A DNA stretch of 15,871 nt from SCUN01 sp964343975. Its GTDB lineage: Bacteria > Acidobacteriota > Vicinamibacteria > Vicinamibacterales > SCN-69-37. Every line of letters begins with the position of its first letter. Position 1 is the stretch's first letter. Positions 1 through 8,442 of this stretch are shown one piece after another. The notes below the pieces were generated by a model. It was not told the origin of the DNA and searched no databases. It saw nothing but the letters and a program-made list of their open reading frames with translations. The translations under genes were made by a program, and so were the position numbers. The DNA lies in contig CAYFLU010000074.1 in NCBI GenBank assembly GCA_964343975.1, positions 1 through 15,871 on the forward strand, read 5' to 3'.

Positions 1-279
1 GCGCGCGAGCAGCACACCGGCTTCTTCGAAGAGCTCGCGCGCTGCAGACACCGCGAAGGCCGTGCTCGGCGCGCGATGCGCGGCCGCGCCGTCAGGCAGA
101 TCGGCCCACGACACGTCGGCGGCATCGGCCTCGTCGACGCGGCCTCCGGGAAACACATGGGCGCCGGCCATGAACGCGATGGTGAAGGTACGGCGCACCA
201 TGAACACTTCGGGGCCGCGCGCGGTGTCGCGCATCAGCACGACGGTAGACGCGCGCTTGATCGGGGCGATGTCAGTCAC
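1..279 (-). CDS. NUDIX hydrolase, N-terminal part (cut by window edge)
   Basis: Reading the minus strand from a GTG at 279-277 gives 93 codons that stay open to the window edge. After a short strand containing STVVLMRD and FMVRR comes FPGGRVDEAD (residues 43-52) and then AARELFEEAGVL (79-90). Together these are the two halves of a NUDIX box, with REL-EE-G supplying the metal-binding glutamates E82, E85 and E86. The halves lie about 35 residues apart instead of about 14, so the box carries an insertion of roughly 20 residues. Insertions of this kind are known in the NUDT19-like group, which acts on acyl-CoA or nucleoside diphosphate derivatives. The substrate cannot be told from this fragment. 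The GTG start is preferred because it sits just before the conserved first strand. No clear Shine-Dalgarno is visible, and a TTG further upstream or the ATG at codon 16 are alternatives. The gene lies directly after the terminator of the M14 peptidase gene. Confidence 0.85.
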   Translation of the reverse strand, partial: MTDIAPIKRASTVVLMRDTARGPEVFMVRRTFTIAFMAGAHVFPGGRVDEADAADVSWADLPDGAAAHRAPSTAFAVSAARELFEEAGVLLAR

Positions 280-299
280 AGCACCGATGGTACAAAACA

Positions 300-331
300 A
301 CGCGGGCGCCCGGATCACCGGGCGCCCGCGT
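300..331 (-). terminator. Rho-independent terminator of the M14 peptidase gene
   Basis: A perfect inverted repeat forms a 14-bp, almost all G/C stem (arms at 300-313 and 318-331) with a 4-nt loop. On the minus strand it is followed at once by TTGTTTTGT (299-291), a T-rich tract. It lies about 31 nt past the stop codon of the M14 gene at 363. Stem, loop and T-tract all fit an intrinsic terminator acting on minus-strand transcripts. On the plus strand the stem is not followed by a T-tract. Confidence 0.85.
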
Positions 332-362
332 CGTGTCGATCCGCCGATCTCGGTGGGCGGTC

Positions 363-3300
363 TTACTTCCGCCCCGCTCCGAGGTTGTCGAAGTTGAGAA
401 GCGCGTTCCAGATCATGCCGTAGCTGCCGATCGTCTCGCCGCGGTACATCGGGTTGTTCGCGAAGACCACGTAGTGGCCCTTCTGCGACGGCACGTCGAC
501 GACCACCGCCTTGCCGGCGATGTCGTCGCCGCCGCCGAGCAGGCCCGACACGAGCAGGTCGCTCACGTTGGACGAGAAGCTCAACACCGTGCGCGGCTGG
601 AACTCGATCGGGGTCGGCACGGCGTTGCCGCCGCGGCCGCCACCGCCGCCGTTGTTGGCGAGGTCACCGGCCGGCTGGCTCGGCGTCTCGCCGAGGTTCG
701 CGGGACGGCCCTGCACCACGTCCGGGTCGTTCGGCGTGCCACGGCCCGTCGCGCGCGTCGGACCGGCGCCGCCCTGACGGCCACCGCCACCACCAGCGCC
801 GGCTGCACCGCCACCGCCGCGACCGCCGCCGAATCCGCCGCCGATGTTCCAGCCGGCGCCGCGATCTGAATACACCGCGAGGTTGCTCGGGATGCCGTAG
901 GTGAGCGGGCTCGTCTCATCGGCGATGCGCGTGCGCAGCAACGTGCCGACCACGCGGGAGTCGCTCCCCGGGTTGAACGCCGTGACGCCCTTGATGATGC
1001 CGCCCGTGATGAACGTGTTCGCGCTCGTCGTGGCCGCGAGGAGCACGCCGCCGTTGTTCACGAAGTTGCGCAGGTTCAGCAGGCCTTCGAGCTGCATGCC
1101 CACGCGCGTGTCGTCGGTTTCCGCGAGCTTCGTGATGCTCGGCGTGTCCGGCGAGTTCTTCCACGGCGTCGGGTTGCCGTACATCGGCTGGCCGTCGATG
1201 GCCGCCTGCGTCACGCCCGGTCCGACGAGGATCACGTCGTACTTCTCGCGAAGGTTCGTCGTCTTGCCGATGAACTCCGGATCGACGTAGTCGTACGGCA
1301 CCTTGTTGAAGTCGAGGGCGATACGCCACCATCCTTCGGTCTGCGTGCTCTGCCAGCTGTGCAGGAGCGCCACGCGCGCCGCGCGCGCCGGGTGCGACTT
1401 CACCGAGGGCGCCGCGTCGAGCGCGACCGCCTTGAGGCCGACTTCCTTCGTCGCCTTGTCGAGGTCGGCCTGCGCCACGCCCTTGATGAGGAACGTGCCG
1501 CGCGCGAACTTCGTGCCCGCCGCGTCGAAGCTCTCTTCCGCCACCGAGATGTCGGCGTTCTTGAGCTGGTAGCGCAGCGTGATGAACGCGTTGTCGGCGC
1601 TGTAGTTGATCGCGAACACCGTGCCCGCGCCCGTCGCGCCCGTCTGGAGCGGCATCGGCGTGCCCTTCACCGGCTCCATCGCCACGTCGAGCACCTTCGG
1701 ATCGGTCACGCGCGTCGCCTGCACGCCGAAGGCCTCCGGGAACGTCCAGCCCGTGTCGTCGTACGGGTTCTTCTGCGGATCATTCGGCGACCAGTACTGG
1801 TAGTCGAGAAGCGCGTCGGCAATGCGCGAGTACGGCTGATCCATCCGGACGATGAACGAGCCGGCCGGGAATTCCTTGGTCTCCATCGATGCCGGCCCCG
1901 GGCCCGCCGCGCCGCCGCCGCGGCCACCACGACCGCCGCCACCGCCCGCACCCGCCGGCCCCGCACCGCGGCCACCGGCCGCCGGAGCCGCCGTCGCCGT
2001 GGCGCGCACCTGCACGCTGAAGGGCGCCGTCGCGCGCGAGATCTCCACGCGCTGCTTCTGCAGCACGCGCATCAGTTCCGACTGCGAGCCGAGGCGCGGA
2101 TCATTGGCCGAGAACACATACGCCGCCGGCCCTTCCGTCTTCGCCTTCTCGATCGAGCGCTTGCTCTTCTCATAGAAGTTGCGGAGGAGCTGAATGCGAT
2201 TGTTCGCCAGATAGTTGAGCGAGATCAGGATGCCCGTTTGCTCGTAGTTGTTGTTGTTGCGGAGCGACCACCGCACGCGCGGCAGCGGCGGATTCTGGCG
2301 GTACCACGTGCGCGACGTCTCGTTGGCCGAGAGCGTGCGGTCCTGCGTGTCGGCCGAGCCGCCGTTGCCGAACGTCTCGTAGAGACGGCTGATGCCGTTG
2401 TGCGTCGCCGCGATGAACATCAGGTAGCCCGGCGACCAGGTGTCGAACGTGCCGAACGCGAACACGCCGGGCATCCCCATGCGCGTCATTTCGTTCACGT
2501 TGTTCCAGCCGATCATCTGCCATTCGTTCGTGAGGATCGGATCGAGCCACGCGTTGTAGGGTCCGTCGCCGATCGTGTTGTCATACAGGAACGACCCCGA
2601 CTCGTGCAGGTCGTGCAGCACCTGCGCCTTCCAGTCGACGAACGTGTTCAGCACGTTCTCCGTGAGCTTGAGCGTCACGCCCATGGCGTCGCGGTTGTTG
2701 TCGTGCGCCACGTACTTGCCCCAGTAGATCGCGCCGTTCACCTGATCCTTCGGGTGCTTCTTCCGGTATTCGTAGAGGTCGACCACGCGATCGCGGCCGT
2801 CCACTTCCACGATCGGTGTGATCAGCGTAATCACGTTCTCGCGGATGTTGCGCACGTACGGCGCATCGTCCACGGCCACGCGATACGCGAGCTCCATGAG
2901 TGCGCTCGGTGCGCCGGCCTCGGTCGAGTGGATCGAGCCGGTGATGTAGTAGATCGGCGCCGCGCGCTTCGCGATCTCATCGGCCACCGCGTCGTCGAGC
3001 TTGATCGTGCGCGGGTCGCCGAGCTTCGCGAGGTCGGCCTTGTTCGCGTCGAGCTTGGCCATCAGGCCTTCCGACGCCACCGCGACGGCCATCATCTCGC
3101 GGCCTTCTTCGGTCTGGCCGATCGTGTAGACCTTCACGCGATTCGGCAGCGCCTTCGCCAACAGGCGCATGTACTCGTAGACCTCTTTCGAATTCGGCAG
3201 CTTGCCTTCGGCGCCCGCCACGTCCTTCAGCACGGCCCACGGCGTCGGCACGCCCTTCATCGCCGGCATGTAGTCCACGAGCGGCGAGAGGAAGAACGGC

Positions 3301-3506
3301 TCGGTCGTGTACTTCTTGATGTTCTTCGTGTATTCCTCGTCGATCGGCTGATTCGGGTCGCGGCCGGGCTTGGCCACCGCGAGATCGGCGCTCGTCAACT
3401 TGGCCGGCGCTTTCGGCGCGGGTTTGCTCTGCGCAAGCAGAGCCATTGGAGCCGCCACGACGATCGCAGCGACCAGGGCACGCGAGACAACGGACGTGAG
3501 TTTCAT
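363..3506 (-). CDS. Secreted M14-family zinc carboxypeptidase, large multidomain
   Basis: 1047 aa. A Sec signal peptide is clear (residues 1-25, ending MALLA before QSKP), so the protein is exported. The peptidase domain spans about 55-450. It shows the M14 zinc motif in GSIHSTEAG (H193, E196), an Asn-Arg pair in HDNNRD (N271, R272), a later His in LHDLHESG (H298 or H301) as third ligand, and a probable catalytic Glu in RLYETFG (E377). Residues 705-870 (RVALLHSWQS, YDVILVGPG, FVNNGGVLLAA) resemble the class I amidotransferase-like domain found C-terminal to such peptidases in Acidobacteriota and Bacteroidota. Gly/Arg-rich low-complexity stretches lie at about 511-534, 885-914 and 952-960. The ATG at 3506 has a good ribosome site (AAAGGTGG at 3518-3511). 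Substrate unknown; a role in peptide scavenging or envelope turnover is inference. The gene ends at a strong terminator and is probably transcribed alone. Confidence 0.9.
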   Translation of the reverse strand: MKLTSVVSRALVAAIVVAAPMALLAQSKPAPKAPAKLTSADLAVAKPGRDPNQPIDEEYTKNIKKYTTEPFFLSPLVDYMPAMKGVPTPWAVLKDVAGAEGKLPNSKEVYEYMRLLAKALPNRVKVYTIGQTEEGREMMAVAVASEGLMAKLDANKADLAKLGDPRTIKLDDAVADEIAKRAAPIYYITGSIHSTEAGAPSALMELAYRVAVDDAPYVRNIRENVITLITPIVEVDGRDRVVDLYEYRKKHPKDQVNGAIYWGKYVAHDNNRDAMGVTLKLTENVLNTFVDWKAQVLHDLHESGSFLYDNTIGDGPYNAWLDPILTNEWQMIGWNNVNEMTRMGMPGVFAFGTFDTWSPGYLMFIAATHNGISRLYETFGNGGSADTQDRTLSANETSRTWYRQNPPLPRVRWSLRNNNNYEQTGILISLNYLANNRIQLLRNFYEKSKRSIEKAKTEGPAAYVFSANDPRLGSQSELMRVLQKQRVEISRATAPFSVQVRATATAAPAAGGRGAGPAGAGGGGGRGGRGGGAAGPGPASMETKEFPAGSFIVRMDQPYSRIADALLDYQYWSPNDPQKNPYDDTGWTFPEAFGVQATRVTDPKVLDVAMEPVKGTPMPLQTGATGAGTVFAINYSADNAFITLRYQLKNADISVAEESFDAAGTKFARGTFLIKGVAQADLDKATKEVGLKAVALDAAPSVKSHPARAARVALLHSWQSTQTEGWWRIALDFNKVPYDYVDPEFIGKTTNLREKYDVILVGPGVTQAAIDGQPMYGNPTPWKNSPDTPSITKLAETDDTRVGMQLEGLLNLRNFVNNGGVLLAATTSANTFITGGIIKGVTAFNPGSDSRVVGTLLRTRIADETSPLTYGIPSNLAVYSDRGAGWNIGGGFGGGRGGGGAAGAGGGGGRQGGAGPTRATGRGTPNDPDVVQGRPANLGETPSQPAGDLANNGGGGGRGGNAVPTPIEFQPRTVLSFSSNVSDLLVSGLLGGGDDIAGKAVVVDVPSQKGHYVVFANNPMYRGETIGSYGMIWNALLNFDNLGAGRK

Positions 3507-3608
3507 GTAGCCACCTTTGGCGTTGGAATTCTATCCGGCCGCGCGGGGGTCTGGGTATGGCGAAATCGCCCGGCGCGACGTCGGCGCGGCATCGGCTACT
3601 ATCTCGCC
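3507..3608. promoter_or_regulatory. Divergent promoter region between M14 peptidase and YVTN protein genes
   Basis: These 102 bases separate two divergent start codons and must serve both genes. On the minus strand TAGAAT (3533-3528) is a plausible -10 box about 22 nt upstream of the M14 start codon, but no convincing -35 hexamer sits at the usual distance. The minus-strand ribosome site AAAGGTGG is at 3518-3511. No clear promoter or strong Shine-Dalgarno is visible for the plus-strand gene. The boxes are weak pattern matches; only the divergent layout is solid. Confidence 0.35.
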
Positions 3609-4604
3609 ATGCCTGCCCGAGAACGTCTTCTCCTATCCAGTATCGTGGCTGCCGCACTCGGCGTCGGCGGTGCCGCCGGCGCGGCACCGGCAAGCTCCGC
3701 GCTCCTCGTCCTGAACAAGACGGACAACACCTACGTGCGCGTCGATCTCGGCACCTGGCAAGTGGGCGCCCCGGTGCCTGTCGGCGTCGGCCCTCACGAA
3801 CTGGCCGTCTCCGATGACGGGCGGCTCGCCTTCGCGGCCAACTACGGCGACGGCCAGACGATCGGGAGCTCGATCTCGGTGATCGACGTGGCGACCAACA
3901 AGGAACTGCGCCGGTTCGACACCGCCCCCCTGTTGCGGCCGCACGGGTTCGCCGTCAGCGGCGGGAAGCTCTACTTCACCTCAGAGACCAGCCGTGTGGT
4001 CGCGCGTTACGACCCGGCGAAGAACGCGATCGACTGGATCGTCGGCACCGGCCAGACCCAGACGCACATGGTCGCCGCGAGCCGCGACGGTCGCACGCTC
4101 TACACCGCCAACATCGCGGGCAACAGCGTGTCGATCATCGAGATCGGCACCACACCCGCCGCCACCACCGTGACGTCCATTCCCGTGGGCAAGGGACCTG
4201 AGGGCATCCATCTGACGCCGGACGGCACGCAGTTGTGGGCCGCCCACTCCCAGGACGGCGGCATCTCGATCATCGACACGGCCACGAAAAAAGTGATCGC
4301 GACGATGGACGCCAAGACGGGACGCAGCAATCGGCTGGTCTTCACGCTCGACGGCACACGCGCGCTCGTGTCCGACATCAACAACGGCGACGTGGCGGTC
4401 ATCGACGTGAAGACGCGCGCGGTCACCACACGCGTGAAGGTTGGCGCATCGCCCGAAGGCATCCTGATGGACCCGGACGGCACACGCGCCTTCGTCGCCG
4501 TCACCGGCGACAACGAGATTGCCGTGCTCGACCTGAAGACGCTCGCGGTGACGCGGCGCATCCGCCCGGGCGGTGGCCCGGACGGCATGGCGTTCGTGAA
4601 GTAA
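3609..4604 (+). CDS. Secreted YVTN-type beta-propeller repeat protein
   Basis: 331 aa from the ATG at 3609. This start is chosen because a typical signal peptide follows it directly (basic MPARER, then a hydrophobic Leu/Ala/Gly stretch to about residue 25). The rest is a series of roughly 40-residue repeats with the propeller signature G-P-x-(G/E)-(I/L)-x-x-(T/S)-x-D-G-x-x-(L/A)-(W/F)-x-A followed by V-x-(V/I)-I-D. Clear copies start near residues 60, 152, 195, 238, 279 and 320, for example KGPEGIHLTPDGTQLW and ASPEGILMDPDGTRAF. This fits a six- or seven-bladed propeller. Such proteins serve as binding platforms or, in some cases, lactonase-like enzymes; I see no catalytic signature and no quinohemoprotein partner. 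Reading further upstream in this frame only gives antisense to the M14 gene. The gene converges with the lipoprotein gene, with 3 nt between stop codons. Confidence 0.88.
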   Translation: MPARERLLLSSIVAAALGVGGAAGAAPASSALLVLNKTDNTYVRVDLGTWQVGAPVPVGVGPHELAVSDDGRLAFAANYGDGQTIGSSISVIDVATNKELRRFDTAPLLRPHGFAVSGGKLYFTSETSRVVARYDPAKNAIDWIVGTGQTQTHMVAASRDGRTLYTANIAGNSVSIIEIGTTPAATTVTSIPVGKGPEGIHLTPDGTQLWAAHSQDGGISIIDTATKKVIATMDAKTGRSNRLVFTLDGTRALVSDINNGDVAVIDVKTRAVTTRVKVGASPEGILMDPDGTRAFVAVTGDNEIAVLDLKTLAVTRRIRPGGGPDGMAFVK

Positions 4605-4607
4605 CGG

Positions 4608-5657
4608 CTACTTGATCGCGTCGGTCCACACACCGCGCGCGGCGGTGAGGCTGTTGATCGAAAAGCCCGACGGGTCGATGTCGGGGCTCTTGTTGCCCGG
4701 GGGCCGGGCAAACGCGAGCTTCATCGCCAAGAGGTCCGCGGCGTTCGGTTCGATCGTCGGCGTCGCATTCATGATCGACGTCCGCCCGGTCACGTGGTTG
4801 TAGCCCATGGTGTGGCCAAGTTCATGCGCGCGCACGATGCGCACGAGCGGGTCATTCGACGCGTCGTAGTCGCGGTCGAGCATGATCAAGCCGCCGGCGA
4901 TGCGACCATCGGGCAGATACAGCCAGCGCGACAGCGCGGCCGACCCGATCGCCGCCCGCAGACCGGCGAATCGCCCCACCGTGATCTGATTCGCATTGAG
5001 CATCGTCACCGACGTGCCGGGCGTGGCGGTGACCGGCGCCACGGCCTGGAACGTGCCGAACGTGTTCCCGGTCAGCAGCGGCAGCCCCCAGTTGAAATCC
5101 GCCGCCAAGCTCGCGAGATCGCCCGCCGTCATGGTGCCGGCAATCGCAGGAAACGCCGAGTCGTTGGCCGACGTGAACTGCAGCGTCTGCGTCTGAATCA
5201 CGAGCAGCGGCGTCGCCGTCCATCGCGTGAGCATCGTGGGCCGGCACATCTCGTCGAACGACGCGAGGTCGAACGTCTTCGGCAACACGCTCACGGTCAC
5301 GGCATTGCCGGGCACCTGCACGTAGGTCTGTCGCGTCACGATCGACGCGCCCGCAAACGTGAACGGCAAACCGCTCGACGACGACGTATCGACGCCGAGC
5401 GAGAACGCGCCGGTGGAATCCGTGGCCGCCGTATAGAACGTGCGCGTGTCGGTCGTCGTCGGCGTCACGCCCGCCACGCCGGCGCCCGACACGAAATCCA
5501 CGAGACGTTCCGTCGTCACGAAGCGACCGGTCGACGTCGATGACGTGGAGCCACTGCTGGTGGACGATGAAGGCGACGCCGGGGACGAACCGCCGCAGCT
5601 CACCAACACCACCATCGCGGCGCAGGCGCACACGCGCCGAAGAGAGGACATGAACAC
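4608..5657 (-). CDS. Metzincin-like zinc metalloprotease lipoprotein
   Basis: 349 aa. The N-terminus is a lipoprotein signal peptide: RR at 7-8, a hydrophobic core, and lipobox LVSC with lipidated Cys21, so it is probably membrane-anchored outside the cytoplasm. A Ser/Thr-rich linker follows (about 24-43), then a beta-rich segment (about 46-127; SGAGVAGV, TDSTGAFSL) resembling carboxypeptidase regulatory-like domains. The catalytic part holds HELGHTMGYNH (278-288), a full HExxHxxGxxH zinc site with H278, H282, H288 and E279, followed by SIMN (294-297), which matches the metzincin Met-turn. The subfamily (M10-like or other) is not clear. The start is a GTG at 5657, 12 nt after the acyltransferase stop, with AGGA ten nt upstream; an ATG two codons later is the alternative. 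It is the last gene of the six-gene minus-strand operon. Confidence 0.88.
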   Translation of the reverse strand: MFMSSLRRVCACAAMVVLVSCGGSSPASPSSSTSSGSTSSTSTGRFVTTERLVDFVSGAGVAGVTPTTTDTRTFYTAATDSTGAFSLGVDTSSSSGLPFTFAGASIVTRQTYVQVPGNAVTVSVLPKTFDLASFDEMCRPTMLTRWTATPLLVIQTQTLQFTSANDSAFPAIAGTMTAGDLASLAADFNWGLPLLTGNTFGTFQAVAPVTATPGTSVTMLNANQITVGRFAGLRAAIGSAALSRWLYLPDGRIAGGLIMLDRDYDASNDPLVRIVRAHELGHTMGYNHVTGRTSIMNATPTIEPNAADLLAMKLAFARPPGNKSPDIDPSGFSINSLTAARGVWTDAIK

Positions 5658-5669
5658 GATGTCACTATC

Positions 5670-6812
5670 CTATCGCGGCTTCGCGGCCCACGCGATCAGC
5701 GGGCGCTCCACGATTCTGTAATTCGCTTCGACCATGCCGGCGAGGAGTACCGCGAATGCGAGCACTTCCGCGATCGGCATCCACACGGGCATCGTCGCGC
5801 CGAACCAGCGCGCGCGGCATTCGGTCACGATGATGAACGCGGGCATGTGCATCAGATAGAGCGCGTACGATCGCGCGCCGATGCCCGCGAGCGCATCGCC
5901 GAGGCGGAGCGTGCGCACCGCCAGCAAATCGGCGTCACTCGCCGCCACCCAGACGATCGCGCCCGGCACCAGGGTCGCGAGCACGCGGCCCCACACGAAC
6001 ATCGGCGCGTCGCCGCGCGACACGTCGAGCCACGTCACGGCCAGCGACGCGAGCAGCGCAATCAGCGCCACGAGCCCGAGCCTCGCCGCGGCACGTCGCC
6101 ATCCGCGCACACGCAGCGCCGCGTCCCAGCGGCGCGCACCGGTCCATCGCTCGCGGAGGAGACCGAGCACCACGCCCATCGCCAACTGATCCATGCGCAC
6201 GTGCGACAGTCCCGGCGAGGTGCGCGTGGCTCCGGTGACGGCGCCCCACGCCTGCACCGCCACAATCACCGCCACCAACAGCCACAGTCGGGCCGCCGAC
6301 GATGCGACGAGCGCGCGAAAGGCGGCGTAGGCGGCGTAGAAGTGCTCTTCGATGCAAAGACTCCAGTACCCGATGATCGGGAGCGCGACGCCCCATCCGG
6401 CCTCGGCGTAGTTGGCCACAAAGGCCAGAGACGCCGCGGTGGCCGGCCACAGTCCCCCTGTCACCGTGCCCCACGCGCCGGCGCGATTGAACCACTGAAG
6501 CCCGGCGACCCAGAGCGCGACGACGAGCCACGCCGTGGGCACGATCCGCGCCGTGCGCTTGCGATAAAACGCGGCCACGGCGGCGCGCAGTGGCGACGGC
6601 CCGCCCGCCTCGCCGAGATCGCGCTCGAACGCGCGCGAGACCACGAAGCCGGAGATGACGAAGAAGAGATCGACGCCCGTCCAGGGATCGAGGTGGAATC
6701 GCAGCAGGCGTTCACTGGCGGCCTGCAACCACGGCACGTGACCCAGCACCACGCCGAGCGCCGCGAGCGCGCGCAAGCGTTCGATGTCCTGGATCCGGCC
6801 GTGACTAGGCAT
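5670..6812 (-). CDS. Acyltransferase-3 (OafA/YrhL-like) membrane protein
   Basis: 380 aa, polytopic membrane protein. The N-terminus shows the family's first motif, IERLRALAALGVVLGHV, with conserved H25 in the first membrane segment, then GVDLFFVISGF (46-56), KRTARIVP (85-92), EEHFYAAY (155-162), YALYLMHMP (316-324) and a final ERPL (369-372). This family moves acyl groups, often acetyl, across the inner membrane onto surface polysaccharides, lipid A sugars or exported antibiotics. The acceptor is unknown here and no glycan cluster is adjacent. The ATG at 6812 is chosen over upstream codons because the family motif starts right after it and because it overlaps the end of the ABC-F gene by 8 nt (the TAG lies within its first codons), a layout suited to coupled translation. 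The C-terminus stops after the last conserved motif without an SGNH domain. Confidence 0.9.
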   Translation of the reverse strand: MPSHGRIQDIERLRALAALGVVLGHVPWLQAASERLLRFHLDPWTGVDLFFVISGFVVSRAFERDLGEAGGPSPLRAAVAAFYRKRTARIVPTAWLVVALWVAGLQWFNRAGAWGTVTGGLWPATAASLAFVANYAEAGWGVALPIIGYWSLCIEEHFYAAYAAFRALVASSAARLWLLVAVIVAVQAWGAVTGATRTSPGLSHVRMDQLAMGVVLGLLRERWTGARRWDAALRVRGWRRAAARLGLVALIALLASLAVTWLDVSRGDAPMFVWGRVLATLVPGAIVWVAASDADLLAVRTLRLGDALAGIGARSYALYLMHMPAFIIVTECRARWFGATMPVWMPIAEVLAFAVLLAGMVEANYRIVERPLIAWAAKPR

Positions 6813-8442
6813 GCACGCCGGGGGCTTCGTGACCGGTGCGGGCCACGTACTCCACATAGGAGCCCGGATAAATCAGGGGCTGGCTATCGGTGCCGCTCTC
6901 GCCACCGAGTTCGAGCACGCGATTGCTGAGCCCGCGCAGGAACGACCGGTCGTGCGACACGAAGATCATCGTGCCCTCGAAGTCCTTGAGCGCGTTGATC
7001 AGCATGTCTTTCGTCGCCAGGTCGAGGTGGTTCGTCGGCTCGTCGAGCACGAGGAAGTTCGGCGGATAGAGCAACATGCGCGCGATCACGAGCCGCGAGC
7101 GTTCGCCGCCGGAGAGCGACCGGATCTTCTTGTCGATTTCGTCGCCCGAGAACTGGAACGCGCCGAGCAGGCTGCGGAGCGCGCCGATCGACTCCTGCGG
7201 AAAGTCGTTCTGCATCTGCTCCCAGATGGTCAGGTCCGCATTGAGCAACTGCAGCGATTGCTGGGCGAAGTAGCCCATCTTCAAGCTCGCGCCGAGCTTC
7301 ACTTCCCCGGCATCGGGCTCGAGCGCGCCGGCGATCATCTTGAGCAACGTGCTCTTCCCCGCGCCGTTCTTCCCCATCACGCACCAGCGTTCGCCGCGCT
7401 GGATCTGCATGTTGAAGTTGTCGTAGATCGTCCGCGTGCCGTACGCCTTGCTGAGCCCCTTGATCGCGGCGACGTCATCGCCCGACCGTGGCGGCTGCCG
7501 GAAGTCGAATTCGACGACCACGCGGCGCTTCGGCAACTCGATCTTCTCGATCTTGTCGAGCGCCTTGACGCGGCTCTGCACCTGGGCCGCCTTGGCCGCG
7601 TGCGTCTTGAAGCGTTCAATGAAGCGCTGCTCTTTCGCGAACATCGCTTGCTGACGCGCGAAGGCCGCCTCGCGATTGGCTTCGCGCAAGCTGCGCTCGC
7701 GCTCGTAGAAGTCGTAATTGCCCGAATAGGACGTGATCTCGCCGTCGTCGATCTCGGCAATCTTGGTCACGATGCGATTCATGAAGTCGCGATCGTGCGA
7801 CGTCATGAGCAACGCCGCCGGCACCGTCTTCAGGAAGTTCTCGAGCCACACGATCGACTCGATGTCGAGGTGGTTCGTCGGCTCGTCCATCAGGAGCACG
7901 TCGGGCCGGCCGAGCAGCACGCGCGCCATCGCCACGCGCATTTTCCAGCCGCCCGAGAGCGCGCCGACGTCGCCGTCGATGCGCTCGTCGTCGAAGCCGA
8001 GGCCATGCAGCACTTCGCGCGCCTGGCTTTCGATCGCGTATCCGCCGAGGTGGTCGTATTCCTCCTGCACCTCGCCGAAGCGCGCCAGGATCGTGTCCAT
8101 CTCGTCGGCGCGCGCGGGATCCCCCATCGCGTTCTGCAGGTCGTTCAACTCGTGGTGGAGGTCGCCGAGCCGGCCACTGCCGGCAATGGCCTCGTCGAGG
8201 ACCGACCGGCCCGACATCTCCTCGATGTCCTGCCGGAAATAGCCGATCGTGAGGCGCTTCGGCACCGACACGTCGCCGTCGTCGCAGGCCTCTTCGCCCG
8301 TGATCATGCGGAAGAGCGTGGTCTTGCCGGAGCCGTTGGGCCCGACGAGGCCGCACTTTTCGCCGGGGTTGAGCTGGAACGAGGCGTCAACGAACAGCAC
8401 CTGCTTCCCGTACTGTTTGCTGACTTTATTGAACGAGATCAT
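6805..8442 (-). CDS. ABC-F family ATPase (ribosome-associated type)
   Basis: 545 aa, soluble, no membrane segments, two nucleotide-binding domains in tandem. Domain 1: Walker A GPNGSGKT (34-41), signature LSGGW (162-166), Walker B LLMDEPTNHLD (183-193), SHDRDF. Domain 2: Walker A GKNGAGKS (357-364), signature LSGGE (443-447), Walker B LVLDEPTNHLD (464-474), SHDRSF. The linker (about 241-310) is charged, Arg/Lys-rich and predicted helical, as in ABC-F proteins that enter the ribosomal E site. It is not especially long, which points to a housekeeping translation factor (EttA/YbiT/Uup group) rather than an antibiotic-resistance factor; the subgroup is not certain. The ATG at 8442 overlaps the Gfo/Idh stop as ATGA. 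Thirty-six further in-frame codons upstream are only antisense-like frame extension inside the neighbouring gene. Confidence 0.93.
   Translation of the reverse strand: MISFNKVSKQYGKQVLFVDASFQLNPGEKCGLVGPNGSGKTTLFRMITGEEACDDGDVSVPKRLTIGYFRQDIEEMSGRSVLDEAIAGSGRLGDLHHELNDLQNAMGDPARADEMDTILARFGEVQEEYDHLGGYAIESQAREVLHGLGFDDERIDGDVGALSGGWKMRVAMARVLLGRPDVLLMDEPTNHLDIESIVWLENFLKTVPAALLMTSHDRDFMNRIVTKIAEIDDGEITSYSGNYDFYERERSLREANREAAFARQQAMFAKEQRFIERFKTHAAKAAQVQSRVKALDKIEKIELPKRRVVVEFDFRQPPRSGDDVAAIKGLSKAYGTRTIYDNFNMQIQRGERWCVMGKNGAGKSTLLKMIAGALEPDAGEVKLGASLKMGYFAQQSLQLLNADLTIWEQMQNDFPQESIGALRSLLGAFQFSGDEIDKKIRSLSGGERSRLVIARMLLYPPNFLVLDEPTNHLDLATKDMLINALKDFEGTMIFVSHDRSFLRGLSNRVLELGGESGTDSQPLIYPGSYVEYVARTGHEAPGVHA

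Noticed and set aside
620..850. DNA tandem repeat or CRISPR-like array in the GCC-rich stretch
   Set aside because: The pattern comes from Gly/Arg codon runs inside the M14 gene; there is no regular repeat-spacer structure.
1359..3608. Long plus-strand open frame running into the YVTN protein
   Set aside because: It lies antisense to the M14 gene, is Arg/His/Val-rich as expected from GC-rich shadow frames, and the signal peptide of the real protein begins only at 3609.
6805..8442. ABC-F protein as an antibiotic-resistance ribosome protection factor
   Set aside because: The interdomain linker is not extended and no resistance or antibiotic genes are near; a general translation factor is simpler.
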